In this document: positions 42,101 to 52,089 of the stretch, in pieces | Position numbering within the stretch: the first letter of the stretch is position 1 | How the letters are laid out: each line of letters starts with the position of its first letter | From: Corynebacterium tuberculostearicum | GTDB lineage: Bacteria; Actinomycetota; Actinomycetes; Mycobacteriales; Mycobacteriaceae | NCBI RefSeq assembly: GCF_030506365.1 | Contig: NZ_CP073092.1 | Span: forward strand, 62,001-126,000 | Length of the DNA stretch: 64,000 nucleotides | Direction of reading: 5' to 3' | Program-made: the position numbers and the translations under genes | The notes under the pieces: model-generated | Told to the model about the DNA's origin: nothing | Database searches by the model: none | What the model saw: only the letters and a program-made list of their open reading frames with translations

Positions 42101-45100
42101 GTATCTTCTCCTCGATCCATTCGTCCATATGCTTGCCCACGATGCCGATGGCCGGTTCGTCTGGCACTGCAAGGTGATCGCCTTGCAGCTGCACAATTTC
42201 TAGATCCTTAACGATAACTCCCCAACCGCCGTCGGGGTCAATCTCAGCGTAGCGCGGCTCCAGCTCAATCGCACCGTCGTGCATGCGCTCGGAACGGAAA
42301 AGCAGAACCGGCACGGTGACATCGGCCCAGCGATGGAAGTCGATCTTGGCCAGAATCTGGTTATCCACGAAGGAAGCGCGCTGGTGCTCCAGTACGCCGG
42401 CGGCCAGGCCGTGCTCAGAGGCGTCGGTAGTAGCGAGGAACTCCGCCAGCATGGTCATGAGCGCATCCTCGCCCATGGTCTCAAGCATCTCGTACGGCGG
42501 CTCAAAGTCCAGGCCATAGGCCTTCTTGGCAAAGGCCGCGTAGCGCTCCCACCGGGCGCGGGTTTCTTCCGGGGTATCCGGCGCTGGGTTCGACGGCTGG
42601 GTGGTATCCAGCAGCGCGATGAACGCTACGTCCGCCGAATCCTGACCGCGCTGGGTGCGCTGATGCAACTGGTAGGCCACCTCGTAGGCCAGCGCTCCAC
42701 CGAAGGACCAACCACCGAGCACGACCTTGCGGCCGCGCGCGTAGTGCAGGATGTCCTCGATATAAGCCTCGGCGCGCTCCTCCAGCGAGCCCTCGATGCG
42801 CTCTACGCCGTAGACTGCCACGTCCTCGGGCAAACGGCGCGTCAGTGGTTGGTAGACCACAGTGGTACCGCCGGCCGGGTGGAACATGAATACGGCTGGA
42901 CCATCAGCCTCGCGCAGGACGCGGATATTGCCTTCTACCTCGGTCTCCAGGCCCTCGCGGACGAGGTCGGCCAAAGTCTCTAGCGCCTCGGCCTCGTGGA
43001 CCTGCTGGGCGGTGACCTCGATGCCGGCGCGCTCAGTGAGGCGCTCGGCAATCTGGGTGGCAACCTCGTCGCTCACCTCAGGCAGCGCCGAGGTAACGCC
43101 CGCCGCGGCCTTTCCGGTGAAGGTGGCCCAGGTACCAAAGACCATGCGCTCCGAGGCATCGCGCGGGGCAACGCCGACGCCCTGGCCGGGCTCGTCTTCT
43201 TCTGGTGCAGGCGTATCCGCAGAAGCAATGTCGCTGGTATCCACGCTGCCGCCGGCTACGGCTTCTTCCACCATGGCAATGACGTCGGCCAAAGAGGCGT
43301 CGCGAAGCGCCTGCACCTGCAGCGGCGGAATCTGGAAGTCATTTTCCACGCGGTTCTTAATGCGCATGCCCATCAGGGAATCCAGGCCCAAGTCAATGAG
43401 CGGCAGCTCGCGCGGCAGGTCAGAGACGTCATAGCCCATGGATTCCGACACGATGAGCGCGAGGCGATCCTCCACGGTTTCCTCCGCGGGATCCCAGCGC
43501 ACGGCATCAACTTCTGCGGTTGCTGCAGGCTCGCTTTCAGGCACATCGGCCACGCCCGGGATAGGCGCCGCGCCCAAGTCCAAGGCGGAGGCAAAGCCTT
43601 CCGCCAAAAGCTCCGTCTGTGCGCCACGGACGGCGTAGACGGCTACGGACATACCACCGATGGACTGGCTTACCACCGTGGTGACCTCACCGCGCGGTGG
43701 CAGGTCGGCATGTTCCTCGGTAGCGATGATGCGCGCCCCAGGCTTGACGGCCTCGGCCGCCGCCTCCACGATGGCCAGCGCAGATGGCGCCTGATCCGCA
43801 TTGGTAGAGAAGGCAACCTTGCCCTCTGGCAGATTGACGCGTGCGCCCGGCAGGCCGGATACGCCAGCCGACGGACGCGCGTTGGTCCAGAATCGCTGGC
43901 GGTTGAACTGGGTATAGGGCGCCTCTACGCGCGCACCGGAGCCAAATACCGCACCGAAGTCCACCGGCATGCCGGCGACATAGAGTTTGCTGAGCAGGTC
44001 CAGCAACGACTCGGTGGGATCCACCTTGCGCTTCAGGGCATAGAGCAGCTGGGCATCGGCCTTGCCCACGGCGAAGGCGGTGGACATGAGGCCCATCAGC
44101 GCCACCGGGTTCGGCGAGATTTCTACCAGCTGGGTGTGGCCGGCGTTGAAGGCTGCCTCGGTGGCATCCTGCAGATAGACCGAGTGGCGGGTCATGCGCA
44201 GCCAATAGTCCTCATCGTGCACGGTGGTACCAGGGCGATAGACCTCCCCCTTATCCACGGAGGAAAACAGCGGGGTGTGCAGCGGCTTAGCTTCCATGCC
44301 GGCAATGGCTGCATGCAGCTCGCCCAGAATGGGGTCCACGGCCGAGGTGTGCCCGGCGGCCTTCACATTGAGCGCACGGGCGAACTTGCCCTCGCCGTCG
44401 AGTTTTTCCACCAGGTCCAGCACCTCTTGGCGGGGGCCGCCCACGGTGGTCATTCCGGGGCCGGTGTACACGGCGGGTTCGATGTTTCCGTCGAGCGCGG
44501 CAATGTCCTCGGCCGAGAGCTCTACGACGGCCATGGCTCCTTGCTCGGCATCGCTTAGCGACGCCTCACCCTCACCCATCAACCGCGCGCGGTGGCAGGC
44601 AATAACCATGGCGTCCTCTGCGGAGATGCCGCCTGCGGCATAGGCCGCGGCAATCTCGCCCATGGACATGCCCATCACGCCGGCCGGACGCACGCCAAAG
44701 GAAGCGAGCAGGTCCGTCAATGCAATCTGAATGGCGGTAATGGCCACCTGGGCGGTCTCGGTGTCATAGGTTTGGGCATCGTCGTTGACGATATCCAGGA
44801 TGGACCAGCCGGACTCAAAGTCCACGATGGCATCCAGCTCTTCCAAGCGGGCCTTGAACTGCGGCGAGATCGCAATCATGTCTTTAGCCATCTTGCGGTG
44901 CTGGGATCCGAAACCGGAATAAACAAATACTGGCCCCGGAACGTGCGGGGAATCCGCAGCGGCAATGCCGACGGAGACCTTGCCTTCAGCTACCTGGCGC
45001 AGGCGCTTGACTGCTTCCTCGGTGGAACTAGCCGTCACGACGGCGCGGGAACGGGAGTGGTTGCGGCGGGCGACGGTGCGGGCGACGTCGACAAGCGCGG

Positions 45101-46781
45101 GCTTTTCCGCCTCAATGAAGTCTGCCAACAGGGCCGCAGCGCGTGCCCGGCGCGAAGGCAAGAGGCCAGAGACCGGCAACGCCACCGTATCGGTGGAAAG
45201 CTGCGGCTCGCGCTCGGCCGGGGTGCCGCGGTAATCGGTGAGCACGACGTGCGCATTGGTGCCGCCGAAACCAAAGCCGGATACGCCAGCGACCTTGTGG
45301 CCGGAGTACTCGGGCCACTCGCGCGGATCCTCGACTACCTCGAGGTGCTCGGCCTCGAAATCGATATAGCGGTTCGGCGCCGAGTAATTGATATTGGCCG
45401 GAATCACGTCATTGCGCATGGCCTGAATGACCTTGATGAGGCCGACCACGCCCGCGGCGGATTCAGAGTGGCCGATATTGGTCTTGGCAGAGCCGAGCAA
45501 AATAGGAGTTTCGACCCCGCGGCCCGCACCGAGCACGCGGCCCAAGGCAGAGGCCTCGATCGGATCGCCCAGAATGGTGCCGGTGCCGTGGGCTTCGATA
45601 TAGTCCACGTCCTGCGGATTCACGCCCGCATCAGCATAGGCGCGGCGCAGCACATCCTCCTGTGCCTCCGGGTTCGGGGCGGTCAGGCCATTGGAGTGGC
45701 CATCGGAGTTAACGGCCGAGCCCTTGATGACGGCCAGGATATCGTCGCCGTCGGCTTCCGCGTCCTCCAAGCGCTTGAGCACGAGGACGCCGGCGGCGTC
45801 GGCACGCACGATGCCATCGGCGTCGTCCGAAAAGGCGTGAATGGCGCTCGTTGGAGAGGTCACGCCCAACTCCGAGAACGCCGTGGACGCATGCGGGGCG
45901 GACAAAATATTCACGCCGCCTGCCAGCGCCACGTCCGCGCTACCCGTGCGCAAATCCTTCATCGCCTGGTTCACCGCCACGAGGGAGGAGGAGCAAGCCG
46001 TATCCACGTTGATGGAAGGGCCGCGGAAATCCAGGGCGTAGGAAATGCGATTAGCCACCACGGCGGAAGAAATGCCGGTCAGCGCATACGGGTGCATCTC
46101 GGCGGAATCAGCGCCGATGAGCATGCCGTAGTCATTATTGGTCGATCCCATGTACACGCCGGTCTGCGTTCCCCGCAGCTCATTGGCGGGAACACCAGCG
46201 TTTTCTAGCGCTTCCCACACCAGCTCCAAGAGGATGCGCTGCTGGGGATCCATATTGGCAGCCTCAAGTGGAGACAGGCCAAAAAATTCCGCATCAAAGG
46301 AGGCGATGTCTTCAAGGTAACCGCCATCGGTATTTTGCTGAGCGATCTTCTCGCTCATTACCGGATCGGCGGAGTATTCGGACCACCGACCCACTGGCAA
46401 CGGGCCAGTGCCTGCGCGGGATTCCGCCAACATAGACCAGAACTCTTGGGCATTCTTGGCGCCCGGGAAGCGTCCGGAAAGACCAATGACCGCAACGTCG
46501 GATCCCTGCGCGATCCGCGGGGCGCGCTCTTCCGGCTGGGGCGCCGCCGGTGCGTTCAGCAGGCGGTCCGCCAGCAGCTCGATGGTGGGATACTCATATG
46601 CCACGGTGGCATCGAGTCGGGTGCCCAGAAGGTTTTCCAGCTCGCCGGATAGCACTACAGCATCCCGCGAGGAGAGACCATAATTTTCCAAAGGCTTGGA
46701 ATCTAGGATCTCTTCGGCGGAAACACCGGTGGCCTGGGCGACCCAGTCACGCAGCCATGCTCGCAGTTGCTCGATGGTCAT
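42075..46781 (-). CDS. pks13: Polyketide synthase Pks13 (mycolate condensase)
   Basis: Condenses the FadD32-activated meromycoloyl/fatty acyl chain with the AccD4-derived extender. Domains over 1568 aa: N-terminal ACP (Ser38 in GLSSRDAV), ketosynthase (Cys263 in DTACSSS; His398 in EAHGTGT; His438 in NIGHSE), acyltransferase (Ser706 in GMSMGEI), second ACP (Ser1135 in GLDSLMG) and C-terminal thioesterase (Ser1359 in GWSFGGA; His in QGDHLAV). This is the full corynebacterial layout, about 150 aa shorter than mycobacterial Pks13. It follows fadD32 after a 79-nt spacer with a 10-bp inverted repeat, and overlaps accD4. Confidence 0.97.
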   Translation of the reverse strand: MTIEQLRAWLRDWVAQATGVSAEEILDSKPLENYGLSSRDAVVLSGELENLLGTRLDATVAYEYPTIELLADRLLNAPAAPQPEERAPRIAQGSDVAVIGLSGRFPGAKNAQEFWSMLAESRAGTGPLPVGRWSEYSADPVMSEKIAQQNTDGGYLEDIASFDAEFFGLSPLEAANMDPQQRILLELVWEALENAGVPANELRGTQTGVYMGSTNNDYGMLIGADSAEMHPYALTGISSAVVANRISYALDFRGPSINVDTACSSSLVAVNQAMKDLRTGSADVALAGGVNILSAPHASTAFSELGVTSPTSAIHAFSDDADGIVRADAAGVLVLKRLEDAEADGDDILAVIKGSAVNSDGHSNGLTAPNPEAQEDVLRRAYADAGVNPQDVDYIEAHGTGTILGDPIEASALGRVLGAGRGVETPILLGSAKTNIGHSESAAGVVGLIKVIQAMRNDVIPANINYSAPNRYIDFEAEHLEVVEDPREWPEYSGHKVAGVSGFGFGGTNAHVVLTDYRGTPAEREPQLSTDTVALPVSGLLPSRRARAAALLADFIEAEKPALVDVARTVARRNHSRSRAVVTASSTEEAVKRLRQVAEGKVSVGIAAADSPHVPGPVFVYSGFGSQHRKMAKDMIAISPQFKARLEELDAIVDFESGWSILDIVNDDAQTYDTETAQVAITAIQIALTDLLASFGVRPAGVMGMSMGEIAAAYAAGGISAEDAMVIACHRARLMGEGEASLSDAEQGAMAVVELSAEDIAALDGNIEPAVYTGPGMTTVGGPRQEVLDLVEKLDGEGKFARALNVKAAGHTSAVDPILGELHAAIAGMEAKPLHTPLFSSVDKGEVYRPGTTVHDEDYWLRMTRHSVYLQDATEAAFNAGHTQLVEISPNPVALMGLMSTAFAVGKADAQLLYALKRKVDPTESLLDLLSKLYVAGMPVDFGAVFGSGARVEAPYTQFNRQRFWTNARPSAGVSGLPGARVNLPEGKVAFSTNADQAPSALAIVEAAAEAVKPGARIIATEEHADLPPRGEVTTVVSQSIGGMSVAVYAVRGAQTELLAEGFASALDLGAAPIPGVADVPESEPAATAEVDAVRWDPAEETVEDRLALIVSESMGYDVSDLPRELPLIDLGLDSLMGMRIKNRVENDFQIPPLQVQALRDASLADVIAMVEEAVAGGSVDTSDIASADTPAPEEDEPGQGVGVAPRDASERMVFGTWATFTGKAAAGVTSALPEVSDEVATQIAERLTERAGIEVTAQQVHEAEALETLADLVREGLETEVEGNIRVLREADGPAVFMFHPAGGTTVVYQPLTRRLPEDVAVYGVERIEGSLEERAEAYIEDILHYARGRKVVLGGWSFGGALAYEVAYQLHQRTQRGQDSADVAFIALLDTTQPSNPAPDTPEETRARWERYAAFAKKAYGLDFEPPYEMLETMGEDALMTMLAEFLATTDASEHGLAAGVLEHQRASFVDNQILAKIDFHRWADVTVPVLLFRSERMHDGAIELEPRYAEIDPDGGWGVIVKDLEIVQLQGDHLAVPDEPAIGIVGKHMDEWIEEKIRGGQADNR

Positions 46782-46824
46782 AAAAAGGTCTTTCGTTACG
46801 GAAAAATACTAAATAGCATAGGGG

Positions 46825-46860
46825 TATATCGCTATATCTTGTCACTTTGTTAGCGATATA
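46825..46860. promoter_or_regulatory. Inverted repeat between fadD32 and pks13
   Basis: TATATCGCTA and TAGCGATATA form perfect 10-bp arms with a 16-nt loop, starting right at the fadD32 stop codon. No U-run follows on the minus strand, so an operator or mRNA-processing site is more likely than a terminator. Confidence 0.55.
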
Positions 46861-48573
46861 TCAGAATCCCACATAATTCTTCTTGGCTACGCGGCGCGCA
46901 ATCTTGCCGGAGGACGTGCGGTTGATTTCGCCAGGTGCCTTCCACACGATGTCATCCGGAGTGATGCCGTGGTGGGCAGTGACCGCGGTGCGAATGGCCT
47001 CGGTTGCCTCGGCATCGCCGGACGGCTGCGCATCATCGGCGCGCTCCACCAGCAAAACGAGGGACTCAGAGTCATTGCCTTCCACGGAGAAGGCAGCGAC
47101 GGAATCCGGGCGAACCTGCGCGGAAGCGGCTTGCACCGTACCCTCAATATCCTGCGGATAATGGTTGCGCCCAGCAATGACGATGAGATCCTTCAGGCGG
47201 CCGGTAATATACAATTCCCCATCCACGATGGTTGCCAAATCTCCAGTGGCCATCCAGTAATCGTCTTCCGGCAGGCCATCTTGTTGACGCTCACCCAGCG
47301 TATTGCGGAAGGTCGCAGCAGTTTCCTCTGGGCGGTTAAGGTAGCCGGTGGCCATATTGGGACCGTGGACCCAGATTTCTCCGATAACGCCGTCTTTCAC
47401 CTCGGCGCGAGTTTCCGGATCCACAATGGCGAGGTGCTGATGCGGCACGCACTGGCCATTGGAGGCGTAGGCAACGGTGTCTTCGGATTTATCCTCGATG
47501 ACGGCGCGACCTGCAGCTAGCTCCGCGCGGTTAAAGTGCGCGATGACTGGGCGCTTGTCAGTTTGCGGGGTAGACACAATAAGTGCTGCCTCTGCCAGAC
47601 CATATGCCGGGCGCAGTACGGAACGGTCCACGCTGAAGGCATCGAGGAAGGAGTCCACGGCCGATTCGGTCACCGGCTCGGAACCGATAATGATGCCGGC
47701 CACGTGCGAGAAATCTGCATCCTCGGCATGGCGAGCGGCAAGTTCCAAGGCAAAGTTCGGGATAGCGGTATAGGTGGCCTGTTTGCCGGCCGTCACGCGC
47801 CGGACCCAGCGATCCGGGTGTTGGATGAAATCGCGCGGGGTCATCATCTCGAAGTCGAGGCCCAAGATGGTGACAAATACGGCCAGGATGATGCCCATAT
47901 CGTGGTGCATCGGCAGCCAAGAAACGATGCGGGCCGGCATCTGCAGCTGCAGGGCCTGGAAAATCTGCGCCACGTTGGTGATAATCGCGCGATTGGTGAG
48001 CTCCACGCCGGCCGGGGTACGGGTGGAACCGGAGGTGTACTGCAGGAACGCAGTATCCTCTGCGGTTCCCTCCACGGGAGTCCAGGAGGAAGCCAAAGAA
48101 TCCGGCAGGACATCAAGGGAAATGATGCGCGGGCGCTCGCGCTGAGCGGAAAAGTACGTGCGCACGGCCGCCGCCGATACGCGGTTAGTTACCACGATGG
48201 ACGGTTCACAATCACCAAATACGGCCTTAAGGTGGTCCGAGTGCCCCGGTTCGTTGGGGTCATATAGCGGAATCGGCACCATGCCCGCATAAAGAGCACC
48301 CAAGAAGCCGAAGACGTATTCCGGCGAATTACCAGCCAAGATGGCCACGCGGGTACCGGGCTCTGCCACCTGCTGCAGGCGCGCCGCCACCACCTTGATG
48401 CGGTTATTGACCTGTGCGCGGGTAAGCTCCCGGCAGGTTTCTTCCTCACCGTAGATCCACTGGCGCATGACCACGCGGTCTGGGTCGGTTTCCGCTTGGA
48501 AGAGCTTCTCTGCCAACTGGGCCAAGGTGAACTCGGGCGCTAAGAACTGCCCCATCTGCGCTTTTAGATCCAT
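46861..48573 (-). CDS. fadD32: Fatty-acyl-AMP ligase FadD32
   Basis: Activates the long fatty acid as acyl-AMP and loads it on the N-terminal ACP of Pks13. The 570-aa protein has the AMP-binding motif YTSGSTRTPAGV (about 179-190), SWLPMHHDMGI, ..YGLAEAAL and the C-terminal GRLKDLIVIAGRNHYPQDIE; acyl-AMP ligases carry an insertion after GRNHYP-type sequences, consistent here. It is shorter than mycobacterial FadD32 (about 640). ATG with AAGGAG spaced 6 nt upstream. Conserved order cutinase-fadD32-pks13-accD4. Confidence 0.94.
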   Translation of the reverse strand: MDLKAQMGQFLAPEFTLAQLAEKLFQAETDPDRVVMRQWIYGEEETCRELTRAQVNNRIKVVAARLQQVAEPGTRVAILAGNSPEYVFGFLGALYAGMVPIPLYDPNEPGHSDHLKAVFGDCEPSIVVTNRVSAAAVRTYFSAQRERPRIISLDVLPDSLASSWTPVEGTAEDTAFLQYTSGSTRTPAGVELTNRAIITNVAQIFQALQLQMPARIVSWLPMHHDMGIILAVFVTILGLDFEMMTPRDFIQHPDRWVRRVTAGKQATYTAIPNFALELAARHAEDADFSHVAGIIIGSEPVTESAVDSFLDAFSVDRSVLRPAYGLAEAALIVSTPQTDKRPVIAHFNRAELAAGRAVIEDKSEDTVAYASNGQCVPHQHLAIVDPETRAEVKDGVIGEIWVHGPNMATGYLNRPEETAATFRNTLGERQQDGLPEDDYWMATGDLATIVDGELYITGRLKDLIVIAGRNHYPQDIEGTVQAASAQVRPDSVAAFSVEGNDSESLVLLVERADDAQPSGDAEATEAIRTAVTAHHGITPDDIVWKAPGEINRTSSGKIARRVAKKNYVGF

Positions 48574-48632
48574 CGATTCTCCTTAGGTAAATGGTTTCGG
48601 TAATAAAACTATCGGAGTTGGGGGAATGGTTG

Positions 48633-49547
48633 TTACGCGGCGTCGATAAGCTGGCGGGCCCAGCCCACTACCCACTGGTTGGCAGTCGTGCCATCGATAA
48701 CGCCACTATTGGAGGCGTACTGCGCATGCACGCCATTCGCGGCAATCAAACCCTGCGCGCGCTCTAGCGCATTGGTCACGTTAGGCGGGGCATCACACAC
48801 CGAATCATTGGGCGCGCAAATCTGGAAAGTGCGATCCGCCAGGCTACCGAACCCATTATGGCGCGCACCACGCATGGAAGCACCCGGCACGATGGGCTGC
48901 ACCAATCCGGATACGGGCTGAAGGGCAATTTCTGCACCGACGCCACCCACCTTGCGGCCTGGGTTTTGCCCGACGCCATTTTGGCGGCGGCCGTCTGCGA
49001 TAAGGGCCACGCCTGCGATGTTTTCCGCCGGCACCGCGCCTTGGCCGCCACCAATCTCATCGGCAACGTCGCCTGCAATCACCGCGCCCTGAGAAAAGCC
49101 GCTCAGAATGAACTTGGTAGCTGGGCAGCTTTGGTGAACGCTACGCAGCTCGTCGTTCATCTTGGCGGTTCCCTCAGTGCGGGAATCGTCGTAGCTCATT
49201 TCGTGCTGCGCATTAATATTTTTAAATTGCGCGGTATAGGGAAGGGTCCAAACCTTCACGTCATCCCCGTAGGCCTCCTGCAGCGGTTTCGTAATAGACA
49301 GCATGAACGAGCGCGGGTTGGCAGAAGGATTAATGGGGTCGTCGTCAGCCGCGGACTCCCAGGTGCCCGGGGCAGAAATGAACTCCACACGGGGGCACCA
49401 CTCGGGCTGCTGCGGTTGCGGCGGCGCGGCCTGCTCCGTGGTGTGCGGAGCCGGGGAATCAGTGCCTTGGTTGAGGTAACGCGACGCGCCCACGCCAATG
49501 ACAGCTAATACGACGAGGGCCGCGACAACGGTAATAGTTTTTCGCAT
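48633..49547 (-). CDS. Cutinase-like serine esterase (Rv3802c type)
   Basis: A 304-aa exported protein: N-terminal hydrophobic anchor (about 5-25), Pro/Gln linker, then an alpha/beta-hydrolase with nucleophile elbow GFSQGA (Ser about 151), Asp in CAPNDSVCD and His in NGVHAQYA, all as in cutinases. The orthologue Rv3802c is an essential phospholipase/thioesterase next to fadD32. Likely acts in the periplasm on mycolate or phospholipid metabolism. Spaced 59 nt before fadD32 and 22 nt after the lipoprotein gene. Confidence 0.9.
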   Translation of the reverse strand: MRKTITVVAALVVLAVIGVGASRYLNQGTDSPAPHTTEQAAPPQPQQPEWCPRVEFISAPGTWESAADDDPINPSANPRSFMLSITKPLQEAYGDDVKVWTLPYTAQFKNINAQHEMSYDDSRTEGTAKMNDELRSVHQSCPATKFILSGFSQGAVIAGDVADEIGGGQGAVPAENIAGVALIADGRRQNGVGQNPGRKVGGVGAEIALQPVSGLVQPIVPGASMRGARHNGFGSLADRTFQICAPNDSVCDAPPNVTNALERAQGLIAANGVHAQYASNSGVIDGTTANQWVVGWARQLIDAA

Positions 49548-49569
49548 GGATTAGTTGTACCAGGTAAAC

Positions 49570-50004
49570 CTAGCAAATCCCTGAACGTGCAGAATCCTTG
49601 ATGAGCTGGGAAAGCTCCTCAAAACTCTGCGTGGTGCGCTGCTGCTCGATGAGCTGGCCGGCAACCGCAGAAATGGTGACCTCATTCTCGTCACAGGCCG
49701 CTTTGCCGGCTCCAAGGAGCTGATCCTCAACGCCATCGACGTTAACGCCGGCGTCCTTGAGCTTGTCCAAGTACTTGGCGTCCGGTTCCGGCACCTCAGC
49801 GGACGGGATTTCAGAGATCTCGCGCGCACCGCGGTCTTCTTGCGACTTAGAGGTGGCACTCTCCGAAGAAGAGGAAGGGGCCTCGGACTCCCGCTCGAGG
49901 GGCGCGACCTCGGTCTCTTGCGGCGGTTCGCTATCCACCGTGGCGGAATCGCAGCCCGCAAGACCCAAGCACAGCGCCGCGCCCACAACTACTAGCTTGC
50001 GCAT
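49570..50004 (-). CDS. DUF732-like lipoprotein
   Basis: MRKLVVVGAALCLGLAGC is a lipoprotein signal with lipobox LAGC. A Ser/Glu-rich linker (20-75) precedes a small helical domain with YLDKLKDAGVNVDG.. and two Cys (CDENE and the C-terminal IC), the pattern of DUF732 domains. It lies 2 nt after the mycoloyltransferase stop and before the cutinase-like gene, in an order I recall from C. glutamicum. Envelope-anchored; function unknown. Confidence 0.75.
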   Translation of the reverse strand: MRKLVVVGAALCLGLAGCDSATVDSEPPQETEVAPLERESEAPSSSSESATSKSQEDRGAREISEIPSAEVPEPDAKYLDKLKDAGVNVDGVEDQLLGAGKAACDENEVTISAVAGQLIEQQRTTQSFEELSQLIKDSARSGIC

Positions 50005-50006
50005 AG

Positions 50007-51953
50007 CTACTTCTTCTCGGTCCGAACCTGGCCGAGGACCTCGCTGATCTTGCCGTGCTGGAATTCCTGGCTCAGGCCGCCAGCGGCAATCTCGGAGTAG
50101 TCAGAAGTAGGCCAGCCGAACTCGCCCTGCTCCCAGCCAGCCTGGCCCCAGCGGTCCATGATCTTGCTCTTCAAAATGTAGTGCGCGCCAGTCTTCGGGG
50201 ACCAGTAGATGTTGCCCTTTTCAAAGGTCTGGAAGAAGCCGCCATTGACGGCGTTCTCACCGGACGTCGGGAAGCCGAGCGCAGATTCAGCGCCGCCCAT
50301 GTCCTTGTACTTGGCGCCGATAGCGCCGTGGACTACCTGGTTGGAGCCATCCGGGTTACGGGTCAGGACGCCATCCTGGAATTCCTGCATGTAGCCCTCG
50401 CCGACCTTCTTGACCGGGCCGGTCGGGTACTTCAGGTCGCCCTTTTCGTAGCCGTTCTTGCCCCAGGCCTGGAACATATCGCCGGTAATCTCCCAAGCAC
50501 CGGTCTCCGGGGACCAGTAGATGGAGCCGTGCTCGAAGTGCACGAAGCGGCCCTTGCCGTCCGGGGTCTTAGACTCGCCGGTCTTAGGGAAGCCCAGCCA
50601 GGAGGTAGGTCCGCCGATTTCGGCGTAGCGGGCACCAATGCGGCCGAAGAGGGCGTGCGCACCGGTATCCGGGGACCAGTAAGCGGTACCAGACTCGAAG
50701 TCCTGGGCCTTGCCCTTCTTAGCGACGTCGTACTCGTTATTCAAGCAAGAGCCAATGACGCCGCTCTTGGTCTCCTTGGCGATGGCGCCGATGGCCTCAC
50801 AGTCCGCACCGCGATCAGCCTTGTCCATCTCGAGGGCATCTGCGATGTAGGGCCATGCCTGCTGCATCTCAAACTGCCAGTATTCCCAGCTGTGCACGCC
50901 GGATGGGCGGAACTTAATCACTGGGTTAATCTTGGCGCGCTTTGCGTAGTCCACATAGGTCTGGGTGGACATGCGGGAAATGACCTCCAAGCCCATACCG
51001 GCAAGGTTGGCCTGACCCTTGGCTACGGAGTTGGCGTTACCAAAGTCATCCTTGCCCGAACCTGCAGAGACATAGACCTTCATGTCCTTCAGGTTTTCAA
51101 TGCCCAGCTTCGGATCGTGGTCGATCCAGTTTTGGGAACCTGGCTCGCCCCACATCTTGCGGGAATCATAACCGCCGGCATCGCGCTGCGCAGCCATGAT
51201 GGCTTCCGGCATGCCGCGCGTAGTGGTGTCCAGGTAACCGGAGAAGGAGCCCACGAAGTTGAACAGGTGCGGGTTGCGCTCAGCCAAGTTCATCGCGGCG
51301 GTGCCGCCCATGGACAGGCCGGTGACCGCACGCTTATGGTTCGAGCGGTACTCATTGTCCAAGATCGGGATCAATTCCTTGGTGAGGAAGGTCTCCCACA
51401 TGTAGCGCTTACCGCGGTCTGCCTGCTCCCAGTCCGAGTAGAAGGAAGATTCGCCGCCTACCGGCATCACTAGGTTGACGTTACGGTCAGCGTACTGGTT
51501 CAGAATATTGGTCTCGATGGTCCAGCCGGACTCATCGTCACGTGCACGCAGGCCGTCGAGTGCCCATACCTCTGGGAACTTCTTTTCTGGGTGGGAGTAC
51601 CAGTCACGAGCCAGCTGGATTTGTACCTTCTGCTCTTTGTCCGGCATAGCCGCGGACTTGATGTAGACCATCAGGTGGCGGTTGGTCAGGTACTCCACAC
51701 GGTTGATCTTCACGCCCTCCGGCAGGCCCTTAACATCCGGGTATTCGGTGTTCAGCGGGGTGCGGGCGGGCGGATCCTTCGGTGCGAAGTGATCGGACAG
51801 GCTGGAATCGCCGCCGATTGCGGAAGAGAGATCGCCTACGGAAGATTGTGCGGTGGCGTTTGGCAGCAGAGCCAAACCCACCGCAATAGCGGTAGGTACT
51901 GCGGCCACTGCAAGGCCCTTGCGAGCTTTGCTCGGGGAAGTGCTTTTGCGCAT
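50007..51953 (-). CDS. cop1: Mycoloyltransferase with LGFP repeats (PS1/Cop1 type)
   Basis: Secreted antigen-85-like enzyme that transfers corynomycolate from trehalose monomycolate. Signal peptide about 1-36 (..LLPNATAQ), esterase domain about 85-380 with GLSMGG (catalytic Ser about 215), and a conserved His in SGVHSWEYW. The C-terminal 250 residues hold four or five LGFP-type repeats (LGFPKTGE, LKYPTGPV, LGFPTSGE, FGWPTSDY), which anchor PS1 proteins to the wall. 648 aa equals known PS1 length. First gene of the mycolate operon; its promoter region contains an 8-bp inverted repeat. Confidence 0.93.
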   Translation of the reverse strand: MRKSTSPSKARKGLAVAAVPTAIAVGLALLPNATAQSSVGDLSSAIGGDSSLSDHFAPKDPPARTPLNTEYPDVKGLPEGVKINRVEYLTNRHLMVYIKSAAMPDKEQKVQIQLARDWYSHPEKKFPEVWALDGLRARDDESGWTIETNILNQYADRNVNLVMPVGGESSFYSDWEQADRGKRYMWETFLTKELIPILDNEYRSNHKRAVTGLSMGGTAAMNLAERNPHLFNFVGSFSGYLDTTTRGMPEAIMAAQRDAGGYDSRKMWGEPGSQNWIDHDPKLGIENLKDMKVYVSAGSGKDDFGNANSVAKGQANLAGMGLEVISRMSTQTYVDYAKRAKINPVIKFRPSGVHSWEYWQFEMQQAWPYIADALEMDKADRGADCEAIGAIAKETKSGVIGSCLNNEYDVAKKGKAQDFESGTAYWSPDTGAHALFGRIGARYAEIGGPTSWLGFPKTGESKTPDGKGRFVHFEHGSIYWSPETGAWEITGDMFQAWGKNGYEKGDLKYPTGPVKKVGEGYMQEFQDGVLTRNPDGSNQVVHGAIGAKYKDMGGAESALGFPTSGENAVNGGFFQTFEKGNIYWSPKTGAHYILKSKIMDRWGQAGWEQGEFGWPTSDYSEIAAGGLSQEFQHGKISEVLGQVRTEKK

Positions 51954-52043
51954 AGGTAAACGTCCTTGAAGATTTGCCGCGGTACCTTCCGAGGGTTCCC
52001 CTCCCCCGGACCGATGCCTGCGGCGTGAGCTGTCTATCGTGTG

Positions 52044-52066
52044 CTCAAGTTTAAGTTGAACTTGAG
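52044..52066. promoter_or_regulatory. Inverted repeat upstream of the PS1-type gene
   Basis: CTCAAGTT-N7-AACTTGAG, about 90 nt upstream of the start codon. TTCAAC..GATAGA on the minus strand (16-nt spacer) overlaps it and could be the promoter, so a regulator bound here would control the whole mycolate operon. Confidence 0.45.
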
Positions 52067-52089
52067 ACTTACGCTAGACTGACACGCCG

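Noticed and set aside
44592..46208. 538-codon plus-strand frame within pks13
   Set aside because: Antisense to KS/AT domains with intact catalytic motifs; His/Gly/Arg-rich shadow.
50055..51473. 472-codon plus-strand frame
   Set aside because: Antisense shadow of the PS1-type mycoloyltransferase gene.
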